From: Thermomonas brevis
Lineage (GTDB): Bacteria; Pseudomonadota; Gammaproteobacteria; Xanthomonadales; Xanthomonadaceae
Length of the DNA stretch: 64,000 bases
Direction of reading: 5' to 3'
NCBI RefSeq assembly: GCF_014395425.1
Contig: NZ_CP060711.1
Location: 2,108,001 to 2,172,000 of the forward strand
Part shown: positions 11,692 through 20,142 of the stretch, in pieces
Position numbering within the stretch: the first letter of the stretch is position 1
Layout: each line of letters opens with the position of its first letter
Notes under the pieces: model-generated
Databases searched by the model: none
What the model was told of the DNA's origin: nothing
The model's input: only the letters and a program-made list of their open reading frames with translations
Translations under genes and position numbers: made by a program

Positions 11692-12942
11692 TTATCCGCG
11701 CAGGCGCGGCAGGCCGTGTTCGTCGCGCTCCTCGATGGCCGCGTTGTCCACGATCGTCTGGCGCAGGTCGCGGCCCGGCACGTCCAGCGGCGGCTCGCCG
11801 CGCTGGCTGCGCAGGGCGTTGGCGTAGCACAGCCGCGCGCGCGACTCGTCGCCGAGCTGGGCGGCGCCGGCGCCCAGCGCTTCCCATGCGGGCGCGCCCG
11901 CGCCCTGGGCGATGGCGCGATGGAGCGCCTCTTCCGCCGGCAGCCAGCGGCCCTGCTGCTGGGCGATGCGGGCGGCGGCCAGCAGCAGCGAGGGGCTGGA
12001 CGGATGCGCGGGCAGCCAGCGTTCCACCAGCGCGCGGCGGTGGTCGAGGCGGGCGACGTCGAGCTGGCCGTACAGCGACGCCAGCTCCTCGTCCCAGCGC
12101 GCGTCCAGCGCCTCTTCGAGACTGCGGGTGGCGGCCTCGTCCCAGCGCAGCGCGGCGGCGCGGCCGGCGTAGGCCGCGACCACGGCGGGTTCGGTGCGCA
12201 GCGCGACCGGCAGCGCGTCCCAGTGATCGGCCAGCGCGTTGGCGTCGCCCGCTTCGCGCAGCGCTTGCGCCGCCCATTGCGCCTGCAAGGCGTCCAGGTC
12301 CGCGCTCGGCAATGCCTGCTGCTGGCGCAGCGCGCCGAGCAGGCCGTAGGCCTCGACGCCGCGCCTGCTGGCGGCCAGCGCCTGCGCGCGCAGCAGCAGG
12401 CCGCGCGGCGGCAGTGGCTGCGCCTGCGGCACGTCCAGCGCGTCCAGCGCCGCGTCGGGCCGATGCCGCTTCAGCGCCTGCCTGGCGAGCACCAGCGCGC
12501 GGGTGGCGGGATGGCGTTCGCCGAAGCCGTCGAGCAGCGCGTTGCCGGCGGCCTCGTCGCCCCGCGCGAACGCGGCCCGCGCCGCCTGCGCGCGCGCCAC
12601 CACCTCGGCGTCGCGGCCGTCGGCGGCCTGCCGCAGCAGCTGTTCGGCGCGCGCGTAGTCGCCGCGCTGGAACGCGGCCAGCCCGTCGATCAGGCGCGCC
12701 CGCGCGCGCTGCTTGCGGTGCCGGTTCCACAGCCGGAACGGCAGCCGCAGCAGCGCCGCCAGCAGCGCCAGCGCGAACATCAGCGCCAGCAGCAGGGCGA
12801 CACCCTGGGTCACCGTGGCTTCGTAGTCGTAGCCGCGATAGCGCACCAGCACATAGCCGGCGTCCTGCATCAGGAACTGCGCCAGCAGCGCGCCCAGCAC
12901 CGCCAGCAGCAACCACGCCAGCACATTGCGGAACAGCTTCAT
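11692..12942 (-). CDS. hemY: Heme biosynthesis-associated protein HemY
   Basis: A 416-residue inner-membrane protein of the proteobacterial HemY family (not protoporphyrinogen oxidase). It starts with two membrane helices (residues 7-27 and 42-63) separated by GYVLVRYRGYDYEATV, the family hallmark, followed by an alpha-helical TPR-rich region. Its role in late heme synthesis is known only by association. It follows hemX by 27 bases. Confidence 0.9.
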   Translation of the reverse strand: MKLFRNVLAWLLLAVLGALLAQFLMQDAGYVLVRYRGYDYEATVTQGVALLLALMFALALLAALLRLPFRLWNRHRKQRARARLIDGLAAFQRGDYARAEQLLRQAADGRDAEVVARAQAARAAFARGDEAAGNALLDGFGERHPATRALVLARQALKRHRPDAALDALDVPQAQPLPPRGLLLRAQALAASRRGVEAYGLLGALRQQQALPSADLDALQAQWAAQALREAGDANALADHWDALPVALRTEPAVVAAYAGRAAALRWDEAATRSLEEALDARWDEELASLYGQLDVARLDHRRALVERWLPAHPSSPSLLLAAARIAQQQGRWLPAEEALHRAIAQGAGAPAWEALGAGAAQLGDESRARLCYANALRSQRGEPPLDVPGRDLRQTIVDNAAIEERDEHGLPRLRG

Positions 12943-12969
12943 CGCGTCGTCTCCCGGTTGCGCACGCGG

Positions 12970-13947
12970 TCAGCCTCCGCGCAGGGCGCGCAGCTGCGCC
13001 AGCGTGCTGCCGGCCAGCGGCGAAGACGGTTGCAGGGCGATGCCGCGCAGCTGCGCCAGCAACCGCTGGCGCTCCTGCAACTGCGTGGAGCCGGCCAGCA
13101 GCCGCTGCAGCCAGCCGTCGATGCGGGCCAGCGCGCGCCGCAAGCCGGCATCGTCGCGGCGTTCGATGGCGGCGCGGGCGAGGCTGGCTTCGATCTGCAA
13201 TGCGGCCAGTGCGGCGTCGCGGTCGGCGCGCTGGCGCAGGCCGGCGGAGGCGGTGGGCTGCACGCGCACGATGCGCTCCAGCAGCCGCGCATACCAGCTC
13301 GTTTGCGGCGCGCGCGCGGCGGAGGCGGCGGGCGCGTCCGCGGGGATGTCGGCGACCAGCCGGTCGAGCAGGGCGTTGGCGCGCACGCGCGGATCGGGGC
13401 CCAGCGCGTCCAGCGCCGCCTGTTCCTGCGCCAGCGTCTGCCGCAGGTTGAGGTAGGCGGGATCGTCGATGCCGGCCAGCAGCGGCGCGGCCAGCGCCAA
13501 TGCGCGCAGCGCGCCGTCGGCATCGTCGTCCAGGCGCAGCCGCTGCTGGCCGATCGCCAGCAGCAGTTCCACCTCGTCCAGGCGCAGCGCCTGCGCGCCG
13601 TGGCGGTCGGGATCGGCCAGCTTCGACACGCTGTCCTCGACCGCCGCCGCGCGCTGGCCCAGGCCCAGCAGTTCGTCGCGCAGCACGCGGTTGGTGGCTT
13701 CGGCCTGCTGCAGGCGTTCGGCCTGTCGGCGCTGCGCGTCCTTCAGCGCGTCGAGGCGCGATGTCAGCGCGTCGCGCTGCTGCTCGGCCAGCGTCTGCGC
13801 GCGCGCTTCGCCGGCCTGCCATTGCCGCCAGCCGTACCAGCCGCCCGCGCCGAGCGCGAGCGCCAGCAGCGCGAGCAACAGCAATACGCCGCCGGTGCGG
13901 GCGCGTCGCGGAGGCGTGTTGGCGGTGGCGTCGACGGGCAGGTTCAC
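12970..13947 (-). CDS. hemX: HemX-like membrane protein
   Basis: A 325-residue HemX-family protein, often misnamed uroporphyrinogen-III C-methyltransferase. A short cytosolic N-terminus, one membrane helix (about 20-41), then a periplasmic coiled coil (about 45-110) leading into a helical domain containing LDEVELLLAIGQQRLRL, typical of HemX. No SAM-dependent methylase motifs are present. It sits between hemD and hemY, the standard order. Confidence 0.88.
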   Translation of the reverse strand: MNLPVDATANTPPRRARTGGVLLLLALLALALGAGGWYGWRQWQAGEARAQTLAEQQRDALTSRLDALKDAQRRQAERLQQAEATNRVLRDELLGLGQRAAAVEDSVSKLADPDRHGAQALRLDEVELLLAIGQQRLRLDDDADGALRALALAAPLLAGIDDPAYLNLRQTLAQEQAALDALGPDPRVRANALLDRLVADIPADAPAASAARAPQTSWYARLLERIVRVQPTASAGLRQRADRDAALAALQIEASLARAAIERRDDAGLRRALARIDGWLQRLLAGSTQLQERQRLLAQLRGIALQPSSPLAGSTLAQLRALRGG

Positions 13948-13990
13948 GCCGCGATGGTAAACGAGGGCCGTGGCGACGCCGTCGCGAAGA

Positions 13991-14761
13991 TCAGCCGAAG
14001 GCGTCGGCCGCCGCGTGCAGCAGCGCCGCCGGACGCGCGCTGGCGGCGATGGCGATGCGGCGGAATCCCGCCGCGCGCGCCATCTCGGCGAGGCGTTCGC
14101 TGGCGGCGACGACGGCCGCCTTGCGCAGGCCGGGCGCTGCTGCCTGCGCCAGCAGCGCGTCCAGCGCCTCGCCGCTGCTCAACGCCAGCAGCACGCGGGC
14201 GGGCCGCTGCAGCGCCGCGTCCAGCGCTTCGCGCTGCCGCGCCGGCAGCGCCACCGCCGTGCGCGCATAGACATTGGCGCGCAGCACCGTCGCGCCGCGC
14301 GCCGCCAGCGCCGGGGCGAGCACGCCGCGGCCGCCCGGCGCGGTCACCAGGCCGATGCGTTTGCCAAGCACGTATTCGAGCTGCGGCAGGCCGAGCAGGC
14401 CCTCGCTGTCCATCCGCGTGGGCGAGATCGCGTCGATGCCGGCGCGCGCCAGCGCGCGTCGCGTGCCCGCGCCCACCGCCAGCCAGCGCTGCCCGCGCCG
14501 TGCCATCAGCGGCCCGAGCGCCGCCGCCGCGCGCACCGCGTTGGCGCTGGTGAACAGCACGAGGTCGGCGGCCAGCGCGGCGTGCAGGTCGTGCCGCGTC
14601 CGCGCATCGTCCAGATGGGCGATGGCGATCGGCGACACCGCCAGCAGACGGGCGCCGTTGCGCGCCGCCGCCGCGCGCAAACCGGCGTGCTGTCCGCGCG
14701 GTCGCAGCGACAATACGGTCCAGTCCTGAAGCGGAAGTGCTTGATCGGCAACGCGCGGCAT
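13991..14761 (-). CDS. hemD: Uroporphyrinogen-III synthase
   Basis: A 256-residue cytosolic enzyme that cyclises hydroxymethylbilane with inversion of ring D. The sequence is weakly conserved, as usual, but shows LSLRPRGQHAGL near the start, LVLFTSANAV, AVGAGTRRAL and VLLALSSGEALDAL in family order. The ATG at 14761 is the only start giving a normal length. It is first in the minus-strand heme run, divergent from the thioesterase gene 45 bases away. No hemC is adjacent in the window. Confidence 0.88.
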   Translation of the reverse strand: MPRVADQALPLQDWTVLSLRPRGQHAGLRAAAARNGARLLAVSPIAIAHLDDARTRHDLHAALAADLVLFTSANAVRAAAALGPLMARRGQRWLAVGAGTRRALARAGIDAISPTRMDSEGLLGLPQLEYVLGKRIGLVTAPGGRGVLAPALAARGATVLRANVYARTAVALPARQREALDAALQRPARVLLALSSGEALDALLAQAAAPGLRKAAVVAASERLAEMARAAGFRRIAIAASARPAALLHAAADAFG

Positions 14762-14806
14762 GCGTACAGCTTGGCATGGCGCCCGCGCTTGCGTCAGGCT
14801 TTGCGC

Positions 14807-15292
14807 ATGGATGCAATCGCAAACCCCGATGCGGCGCTGGACGCACTGGCCGCGCATTTCGCCGGCATGCCGCCGGTGGCGGCCATGCGGCCGCGGATAC
14901 TGGAATCGCGCCACGGCCTGTTGCGCCTGCGCGCGCCGCTGGCCGCCAACGTCAACGACAAGGCCTGCGCGTTCGGCGGCAGCTTGTCCTCGCTGATGAC
15001 CATCGCGGCGTGGGGCTTGGTCTCGCTGGACGTGGAGGCCGCCGGCCTGCGCGCCGACGTATTCGTGGCCGACGGCCGGGTGCGCTACCTCAAGCCGGTG
15101 TTCGAGGACATCGTGGTCGAGGCGACCTACGACGATGCCGCCGAACACCTCGCGCTGGCGGAGACGCTGCGCAAGCAGGGCCGCGCCGGGATCCGCCTGC
15201 AGGCGCGGACGCTGCTGGCCGATGGCGGCGTGGCGGCCACCTTCGTCGGGCGCTACGTCGCCATCGGCAAGGACGGCGGCGCGACAGGGTAG
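14807..15292 (+). CDS. YiiD_C/PaaI-like hotdog thioesterase
   Basis: A 161-residue hotdog-fold protein resembling the YiiD C-terminal thioesterase domain. Visible elements are PLAANVNDKACAFGGSLSSLMTIAAWGL (start of the central helix) and VRYLKPVFEDIVVEATY. It probably hydrolyses an acyl-CoA or acyl-ACP thioester, substrate unknown. It is divergent from hemD and followed by a lipoprotein gene after 31 bases. Confidence 0.78.
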   Translation: MDAIANPDAALDALAAHFAGMPPVAAMRPRILESRHGLLRLRAPLAANVNDKACAFGGSLSSLMTIAAWGLVSLDVEAAGLRADVFVADGRVRYLKPVFEDIVVEATYDDAAEHLALAETLRKQGRAGIRLQARTLLADGGVAATFVGRYVAIGKDGGATG

Positions 15293-15323
15293 GATGCCGG
15301 TTCGCTTCCCGCCGGGCCTTCCC

Positions 15324-15740
15324 ATGCGAAACCTGTTGCTGCGCTGCCTGCTGCTCTGCTCCCTGGCCCTGCTGGCCGGTTGCCCCAAATCCGCCAGCAA
15401 GGGAACGGCGCTGGACGAGGTCCAGTACGGCTATTCGGCGGCGATCCGCTGGGGCGATTTCGAGGGCGCGTGGAACCTGGTCGATCCGAAGGTGCGCAAG
15501 GAGCATCCGCTGACCGACATCGATTTCTCGCGCTACAAGCAGGTGCAGATTTCCGGCTACCGCGAACTGGGCGCCAGCACGGTGGGCGAAGGCGATGTGG
15601 TGCGCGACATCGAGATCGGCGTCATCAATCGCAACACCCTGGCCGAGCGCACGGTGCGCTACCGCGAGCGCTGGCACTACGACGAGGCCGCGCGCACCTG
15701 GTGGCTGGTCAGCGGCCTGCCGGACCTGTGGGGCGAATGA
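15324..15740 (+). CDS. Small lipoprotein of unknown function
   Basis: A 138-residue predicted lipoprotein: signal LLLRCLLLCSLALLAGC with a lipobox LLAGC. The mature domain (about 110 residues) has an NTF2-like look, with YSAAIRWGDFEGAW, DIEIGVINRNT and a C-terminal RERWHYDEAARTWWLVSGLPDLW. Function unknown. The gene is followed closely by the rhodanese gene. Confidence 0.7.
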   Translation: MRNLLLRCLLLCSLALLAGCPKSASKGTALDEVQYGYSAAIRWGDFEGAWNLVDPKVRKEHPLTDIDFSRYKQVQISGYRELGASTVGEGDVVRDIEIGVINRNTLAERTVRYRERWHYDEAARTWWLVSGLPDLWGE

Positions 15741-15789
15741 GGGCCGCGCTGCGGCTACAATTGCCGCCCCGCAATCACCGGTCGATGCC

Positions 15790-16224
15790 GTGACCTTCGC
15801 CGAACTGACCGCCTTCGCCGGCCGCCACCCACTGCTTTCGCTGGCCCTGGCCGGTCTCACCATTGCGCTCATCGTCAACGAGATCGCCTCCCTGTTCAGC
15901 GGCGTGCGCCGGATCGGCCCGGCCCAGCTGACCGGGCTGATCAACCGCGACAACGCGCTGGTGGTGGACCTGCGTTCGCCGGGCGAGTTCGAGAAGGGCC
16001 ACATCGCCGGCTCGAAGAACGTCCAGCCCAGCCAGTTCGATCCCGAGAACAAGCAACTGGCCGCCGCCAAGGCGCTGCCGGTGGTGCTGGTGTGCCGGGT
16101 CGGGCAGACCGCCGGCGGCGCGGCCAAGCGCCTGCGCAAGGCCGGCTTCGCCAACGTCAGCGTGCTGGACGGCGGCATCCAGGCCTGGCAGGGCGCCGAC
16201 CTGCCGCTGGTCAAGGGCCGCTGA
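15790..16224 (+). CDS. Membrane-anchored rhodanese-domain protein
   Basis: A 144-residue protein with an N-terminal membrane helix (about 14-36) and a rhodanese domain. The active-site loop is CRVGQTAGGAA with the catalytic Cys, and VVDLRSPGEFEKGHIAGSKN is the substrate-side motif. The start is a GTG at 15790, because no ATG fits upstream of the domain in frame. This rhodanese commonly precedes secB in gammaproteobacteria (YibN position), as here. Confidence 0.85.
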   Translation: MTFAELTAFAGRHPLLSLALAGLTIALIVNEIASLFSGVRRIGPAQLTGLINRDNALVVDLRSPGEFEKGHIAGSKNVQPSQFDPENKQLAAAKALPVVLVCRVGQTAGGAAKRLRKAGFANVSVLDGGIQAWQGADLPLVKGR

Positions 16225-16340
16225 TCCGCCTGCGCCGCGGGCTTGTGTTCCACGCCCGCGCGCCCCACGTCGGAAAGGTCGCCCCGCGTTCGGTGCGATA
16301 ATCGACGTTTCCATACCTTTCGCTGCATTCGAGAATCCCA

Positions 16341-16865
16341 ATGTCCGATGAAAACCTGAACGGCGCCGCCGCGCTGGCCGCCGACGCCCAACAGGGCCCG
16401 ACCTTCACCGTCGAGAAGCTGTACGTGAAGGATCTGTCCTTCGAGGCCCCGAACGCGCCGCAGGTGTTCAACGAACAGGGCCAGCCCGACCTGCAGATGA
16501 AGCTCAACCAGAAGGTGCAGCGTCTGGCCGATGCCGCCTTCGAAGTCAGCCTGGGCATCACCCTGACCTGCACCCTGAACGGCAAGACCGCCTACCTGGC
16601 GGAAGTCGAGCAGGCCGGCGTGTTCGGCCTGGGCGGCATGGACGATCAGATGCTGGACGCGATGCTCGGCATCCAGTGCCCGAACATCCTGTATCCCTAC
16701 GCGTCGTCGATCGTCGGCCAGCTGATCACCTCCGGCGGCTTCCCGCCGTTCCCGATGCAGCCGATCAACTTCGAGGCGCTGTACGCCGAAACCCTGCGCC
16801 AGCGCGCCGCGCAGATCGGCCAGGGCGATTCGCTGGCCGACGCCGAAACCGCCGGCAACGCCTGA
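16341..16865 (+). CDS. secB: Protein-export chaperone SecB
   Basis: A 174-residue tetrameric cytosolic chaperone that keeps preproteins unfolded and delivers them to SecA. Conserved elements include [19 protein letters not shown], the [11 protein letters not shown] segment and the C-terminal [15 protein letters not shown]. The rhodanese-secB-gpsA order is typical. gpsA starts 10 bases after the stop. Confidence 0.96.
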   Translation: MSDENLNGAAALAADAQQGPTFTVEKLYVKDLSFEAPNAPQVFNEQGQPDLQMKLNQKVQRLADAAFEVSLGITLTCTLNGKTAYLAEVEQAGVFGLGGMDDQMLDAMLGIQCPNILYPYASSIVGQLITSGGFPPFPMQPINFEALYAETLRQRAAQIGQGDSLADAETAGNA

Positions 16866-16875
16866 ACCGCGACGC

Positions 16876-17904
16876 ATGACGGCGTCTGACAAGCCGAAGG
16901 TCGCCGTCCTCGGCGCGGGCTCCTGGGGCACCGCGCTGGCCGCGCTGATCGCCCGGCACGGCCATCCGACCGTGCTGTGGGGCCGCGACCCGGCGATGGT
17001 GGCCGCCATCGACGGCGGCCACGAGAACACCCGCTACCTGCCGGGCATCGCCTTGCCCGGCGGCCTGCGCGCGACCACCTCGCTGCCCGAGGCGCTGGCC
17101 GACGCCGGCCTGGTGCTGGTGGTCGTGCCCTCGCACGCCTTCGCCGAAACCCTGCGCGCGCTGGCGCCGCTGCGGCCGGCGCACGCGGGCGTGGCGTGGG
17201 CGACCAAGGGCTTCGAGCCCGGCAGCGGCCGCTTCCTGCACGAAGTCGCCGCCGAGGTGCTGGGCGAGGGCGTGCCGCTGGCGGTGGTCACCGGCCCGTC
17301 GTTCGCCAAGGAAGTGGCGGAAGGGCTGCCGACCGCGCTGACCGTGCATTCGGACGACGCCGAATTCTGCCGGCAGGTCGCCGACGCGCTGCACGGCCCG
17401 GCGTTCCGCGCCTACACCGGCAACGACATGCGCGGCGCCGAACTGGGCGGCGCGATGAAGAACGTCTTGGCCGTCGCCACCGGCGTCGCCGACGGCATGG
17501 CGCTGGGCCTGAACGCCCGCGCCGGCCTGATCACCCGCGGGCTCAACGAGATGCTGAGGCTCAACATCGCCCTCGGCGGCCGCCCGGAAACGCTGATGGG
17601 GCTGGCCGGCCTGGGCGACCTGGTGCTGACCTGCACCGGCGACCTGTCACGCAACCGCCGTCTCGGCCTGGCGCTGGGGCGCGGTTCGTCGATCAAGGAT
17701 GCGGTGCGCGAGATAGGGCAGGTGGTGGAATCCATCCAGACCGCCGACGAGGTGATGCGCCTGGCCGGCATCCACGGCATCGAACTGCCGATCGCCGAGA
17801 ACGTGCGCGACGTGCTCCACGGCGACATCACTCCGGCCGAGGGACTGGCGCGGCTGATGGCGCGCGAGCGCAAGGCGGAGTACCCGCAGTCGCTGTTCGG
17901 CTGA
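16876..17904 (+). CDS. gpsA: NAD(P)-dependent glycerol-3-phosphate dehydrogenase
   Basis: A 342-residue enzyme reducing dihydroxyacetone phosphate to sn-glycerol 3-phosphate for phospholipid synthesis. The Rossmann motif [17 protein letters not shown] is at the N-terminus, followed by [11 protein letters not shown] and the catalytic Lys region [17 protein letters not shown]. It lies in the secB transcript and is followed by a strong terminator. Confidence 0.96.
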   Translation: MTASDKPKVAVLGAGSWGTALAALIARHGHPTVLWGRDPAMVAAIDGGHENTRYLPGIALPGGLRATTSLPEALADAGLVLVVVPSHAFAETLRALAPLRPAHAGVAWATKGFEPGSGRFLHEVAAEVLGEGVPLAVVTGPSFAKEVAEGLPTALTVHSDDAEFCRQVADALHGPAFRAYTGNDMRGAELGGAMKNVLAVATGVADGMALGLNARAGLITRGLNEMLRLNIALGGRPETLMGLAGLGDLVLTCTGDLSRNRRLGLALGRGSSIKDAVREIGQVVESIQTADEVMRLAGIHGIELPIAENVRDVLHGDITPAEGLARLMARERKAEYPQSLFG

Positions 17905-17929
17905 GCGGCAGCGAGGCAGGCGCAAAAAG

Positions 17930-17956
17930 AAAACGCCCGGCAATGCCGGGCGTTTT
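17930..17956. terminator. Bidirectional intrinsic terminator (gpsA / Ax21)
   Basis: A perfect 12-bp hairpin, AAAACGCCCGGC with GCCGGGCGTTTT and loop AAT, has A-runs on the left and T-runs on the right. It sits between the convergent gpsA and Ax21-family genes and can stop transcription both ways. Confidence 0.9.
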
Positions 17957-17976
17957 CGTTGCTGCGGAGGGTGCGA

Positions 17977-18534
17977 TCACCAGCTCAGGCGCGGACCCAC
18001 GAACCACTGGGTGTCGCCGCCGTTGACGATCTTGACTTCGGCCGCGGCGCCCCAGTTCTGGTTGAACTTGACCGCTGCGCCCAGGCGGCCGTAGGCGTCG
18101 CCCTCGTAGTGGTGGCCGTCCTGGTAGCCCAGCATCGCGTAACCCTCGATGTTCGGGGTCATCATGCTGCGCACGCCGGCTTCGGCGCTGTAGCCCTCGG
18201 CCTTGATGCCGGCGCCGGCATCGAGCTTCTCGTAGGCGACCTTGCCGACGAAGTCGGTGCGGTCGGAGATGCCGCGGTTGTAGCCCGCGCCCACGCGCCA
18301 CTGGTCGAAGTCGACGCTGGTGTGGTCGATCTTCTGGTTGGCGTAGTCGGCGAACAGGTGGACGTTCGGATGCACCGCGACCGAGCCGTTCAGGCCCCAG
18401 CCGTCGGCGTTGCCGGCGTCGGTGCGGGTGGCGACGTAGCCGCCCTGCACGTAGTTGTAGTTGATGCCGTCGGCCGCGGAGGCGGCGAAGGGCAGGGCGG
18501 CGACCAGGGCAGCGGCAATGGCGTAACGCTTCAT
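17977..18534 (-). CDS. Ax21-family outer-membrane beta-barrel protein
   Basis: A 185-residue protein with a signal peptide (YAIAAALVAALPFAASA) and a mature eight-strand barrel-like sequence: YNYVQGGYVATRT, WGLNGSVAVHPNVHLFADY, FDQWRVGAGYNRGIS and a terminal VGPRLSW ending in an aromatic residue, as outer-membrane barrels do. It matches the xanthomonad Ax21 family (once proposed as a quorum or immune elicitor; now viewed as an outer-membrane or vesicle protein). The ATG at 18534 starts the signal peptide; upstream codons are ignored. Confidence 0.87.
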   Translation of the reverse strand: MKRYAIAAALVAALPFAASAADGINYNYVQGGYVATRTDAGNADGWGLNGSVAVHPNVHLFADYANQKIDHTSVDFDQWRVGAGYNRGISDRTDFVGKVAYEKLDAGAGIKAEGYSAEAGVRSMMTPNIEGYAMLGYQDGHHYEGDAYGRLGAAVKFNQNWGAAAEVKIVNGGDTQWFVGPRLSW

Positions 18535-18678
18535 GAGGTGGACCTCCATGTTGTTGTTGTCCGCCCCGCCGAGCGGCGGGACGTGGGGCCATTCTTTGCG
18601 AACGGTCACAACATGGACTGAATACAGAACGATTCGGTACAGGAATCGTTCGGGTTCGCTGGAGTAGACGCGCGCGGC

Positions 18679-19158
18679 CTAGCCGCCGCCCGCGAAACCC
18701 GCCTGCCGCCACGCTTCGAACACCATCACCGCCACGGCGTTGGAGAGGTTGAGGCTGCGGTTGTGCGGGCGCATCGGCAAGCGCAGGCGCTGCGCTTCGG
18801 GGATGCGCTCCAGCACGTCCTGCGGCAGGCCGGCGGTTTCGCTGCCGAACAGGAAGGCGTCGTGTTCGCGGTAGTCCGGCGCATCGAAGCGCACGCCGCC
18901 GCGGGTGGTCAGCGCGAACACGCGCGGCGGCGCGCCCGCGTCCGCGGCGATGACGGCCAGCGCGGCGTCGAGGTCGTCGTGGACCTGCATGCGCGCGTAT
19001 TCGTGGTAGTCGAGACCGGCGCGCTTGAGCTGCTTGTCGTCGATGTCGAAGCCGAGCGGGCGGACGAGATGCAGCCGCGCGCCGGTGTTGGCGCACAGGC
19101 GGATGACGTTGCCGGTGTTGGGCGGGATTTCCGGGCGATGCAGGATGACGTGCGGCAT
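18679..19158 (-). CDS. trmL: tRNA (cytidine/uridine-34 2'-O)-methyltransferase TrmL
   Basis: A 159-residue SPOUT-class methyltransferase that modifies wobble residue 34 of tRNA-Leu. Family motifs are PEIPPNTGNVIRLC at the N-terminus, FGSETAGLP in the middle and LPMRPHNRSLNLSNAVAV forming the SAM-binding knot. Length is normal. Confidence 0.94.
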   Translation of the reverse strand: MPHVILHRPEIPPNTGNVIRLCANTGARLHLVRPLGFDIDDKQLKRAGLDYHEYARMQVHDDLDAALAVIAADAGAPPRVFALTTRGGVRFDAPDYREHDAFLFGSETAGLPQDVLERIPEAQRLRLPMRPHNRSLNLSNAVAVMVFEAWRQAGFAGGG

Positions 19159-19167
19159 GGATTTCTA

Positions 19168-19208
19168 CTCCCTCCCTTTCGCGCAGCGAAGGAGAAGGCC
19201 GAGGAGGG
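19168..19208. repeat. CTCCCTCCC-type palindromic repeat, partial copy
   Basis: The gap between trmL and the SDR gene contains ACTCCCTCCCTTTCGC, then a GCGAAGGAGAAGGCC stretch pairing with it. These are the same words as the repeats at 30043-30085, 30424-30464 and 63504-63603. It is shorter and less perfect than those. Confidence 0.5.
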
Positions 19209-19238
19209 ATGCCTTGCGAGCGAAGGCGATGGTCGGCC

Positions 19239-20039
19239 TCACCACAGCAACGCTTCGCCGCGCCAGTCGAAGAAGCCGCCGGACTGTTCCGGCGTCGCCT
19301 TGTCGATCACGCGCAGCATGCCGGCCACCACGTCGGCCGGCGCGTCCGGCGCATTGCCGCCGCCCATGTCGGTCTGCACCCAGCCCGGATGCAGCGCCAG
19401 CACCACGATTCCGCGCGCGGCCAGCGCCTGCGCCAGCTGCGCGGTGGCCATGTTCTGCGCGGCCTTGCTGATCGCGTAGCCGGGCGTGCCGAAGCGATGG
19501 ATGCCGGCGATGGAACCGAGCTGCGAACTGAGGTTGGCGACGACTGGCCAGAAGGCATCGCCGAGGGCGCCGGGGAGGCGATCAAGTCGCTCCCCGATAC
19601 TCGCTTGGTTGATCGCCTCCCCGGCGCCCTCGGCGATGCACGTGCCATCCTGCATGAATGGCGCCAGCGCCTGCGCCAGCAGCAGCGGCCCCACGGCATT
19701 GACGCGCAGGCTGTCTTCCAGCGTCTCCTGCCGCAACTGCCCGAAGCGTTCGCCCGAATGCAGCACGCCGGCGTTGTTCACCAGCAGGCCGATGCGTTCG
19801 TCCTCGCCCAGCACCAGCGGCAGTTCGCGCGCCAGCTCCGCGCGCGATTTCTCGCTGGCCACGTCCAGCGGCAATACGTGCAGGCGGCCGGGATGTTCGC
19901 CGCCCAGCGCATTCAATGCGGTGGCCCGGCCGGGGTGGCGGCAGGCGGCGATCACGCGGTCGCCGCGCGCCAGCAGCTGGCGGACGAACTCCAGGCCGAT
20001 GCCGCGGTTGGCGCCGGTGACCAGGGCGATGCGGGGCAT
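19239..20039 (-). CDS. Short-chain dehydrogenase (C-factor-like) with in-frame hairpin insertion
   Basis: A 266-residue SDR oxidoreductase. The N-terminal nucleotide-binding motif is TGANRGIGLEF, followed by NNAG, the catalytic Ser in NLSSQLGS and YAISKAA with Tyr and Lys. The family usually has about 235 residues; here some 30 extra residues between MQDGT and WPVVANLSS correspond to the hairpin element at 19555-19639, inserted just before the catalytic serine strand. Whether the enzyme is still active is unknown. Substrate unknown. Confidence 0.82.
   Translation of the reverse strand: MPRIALVTGANRGIGLEFVRQLLARGDRVIAACRHPGRATALNALGGEHPGRLHVLPLDVASEKSRAELARELPLVLGEDERIGLLVNNAGVLHSGERFGQLRQETLEDSLRVNAVGPLLLAQALAPFMQDGTCIAEGAGEAINQASIGERLDRLPGALGDAFWPVVANLSSQLGSIAGIHRFGTPGYAISKAAQNMATAQLAQALAARGIVVLALHPGWVQTDMGGGNAPDAPADVVAGMLRVIDKATPEQSGGFFDWRGEALLW
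19555..19639. repeat. Hairpin element, copy 1 (29-bp perfect arms, 27-base apex)
   Basis: Left arm 19555-19583 and right arm 19611-19639 are perfect reverse complements over 29 bases. Between them, 19584-19610 holds a 27-base apex beginning AAGTCGCTCCCCGATACT and ending CGCTTGGTT. The same apex occurs at 26985-27011, flanked by completely different arms. This copy lies in frame inside the SDR gene and encodes a peptide containing NQASIGERL. Confidence 0.85.
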
Positions 20040-20142
20040 GCGCGGAGCTCCGAAATGGCGTGCGGCTAGTGTATCGGCCGGGGCGTGGGGCTAACATCGA
20101 CGGGTTTGCTGTCCGTCCTTGCCGTTCCTACAGGAGTTGCCC

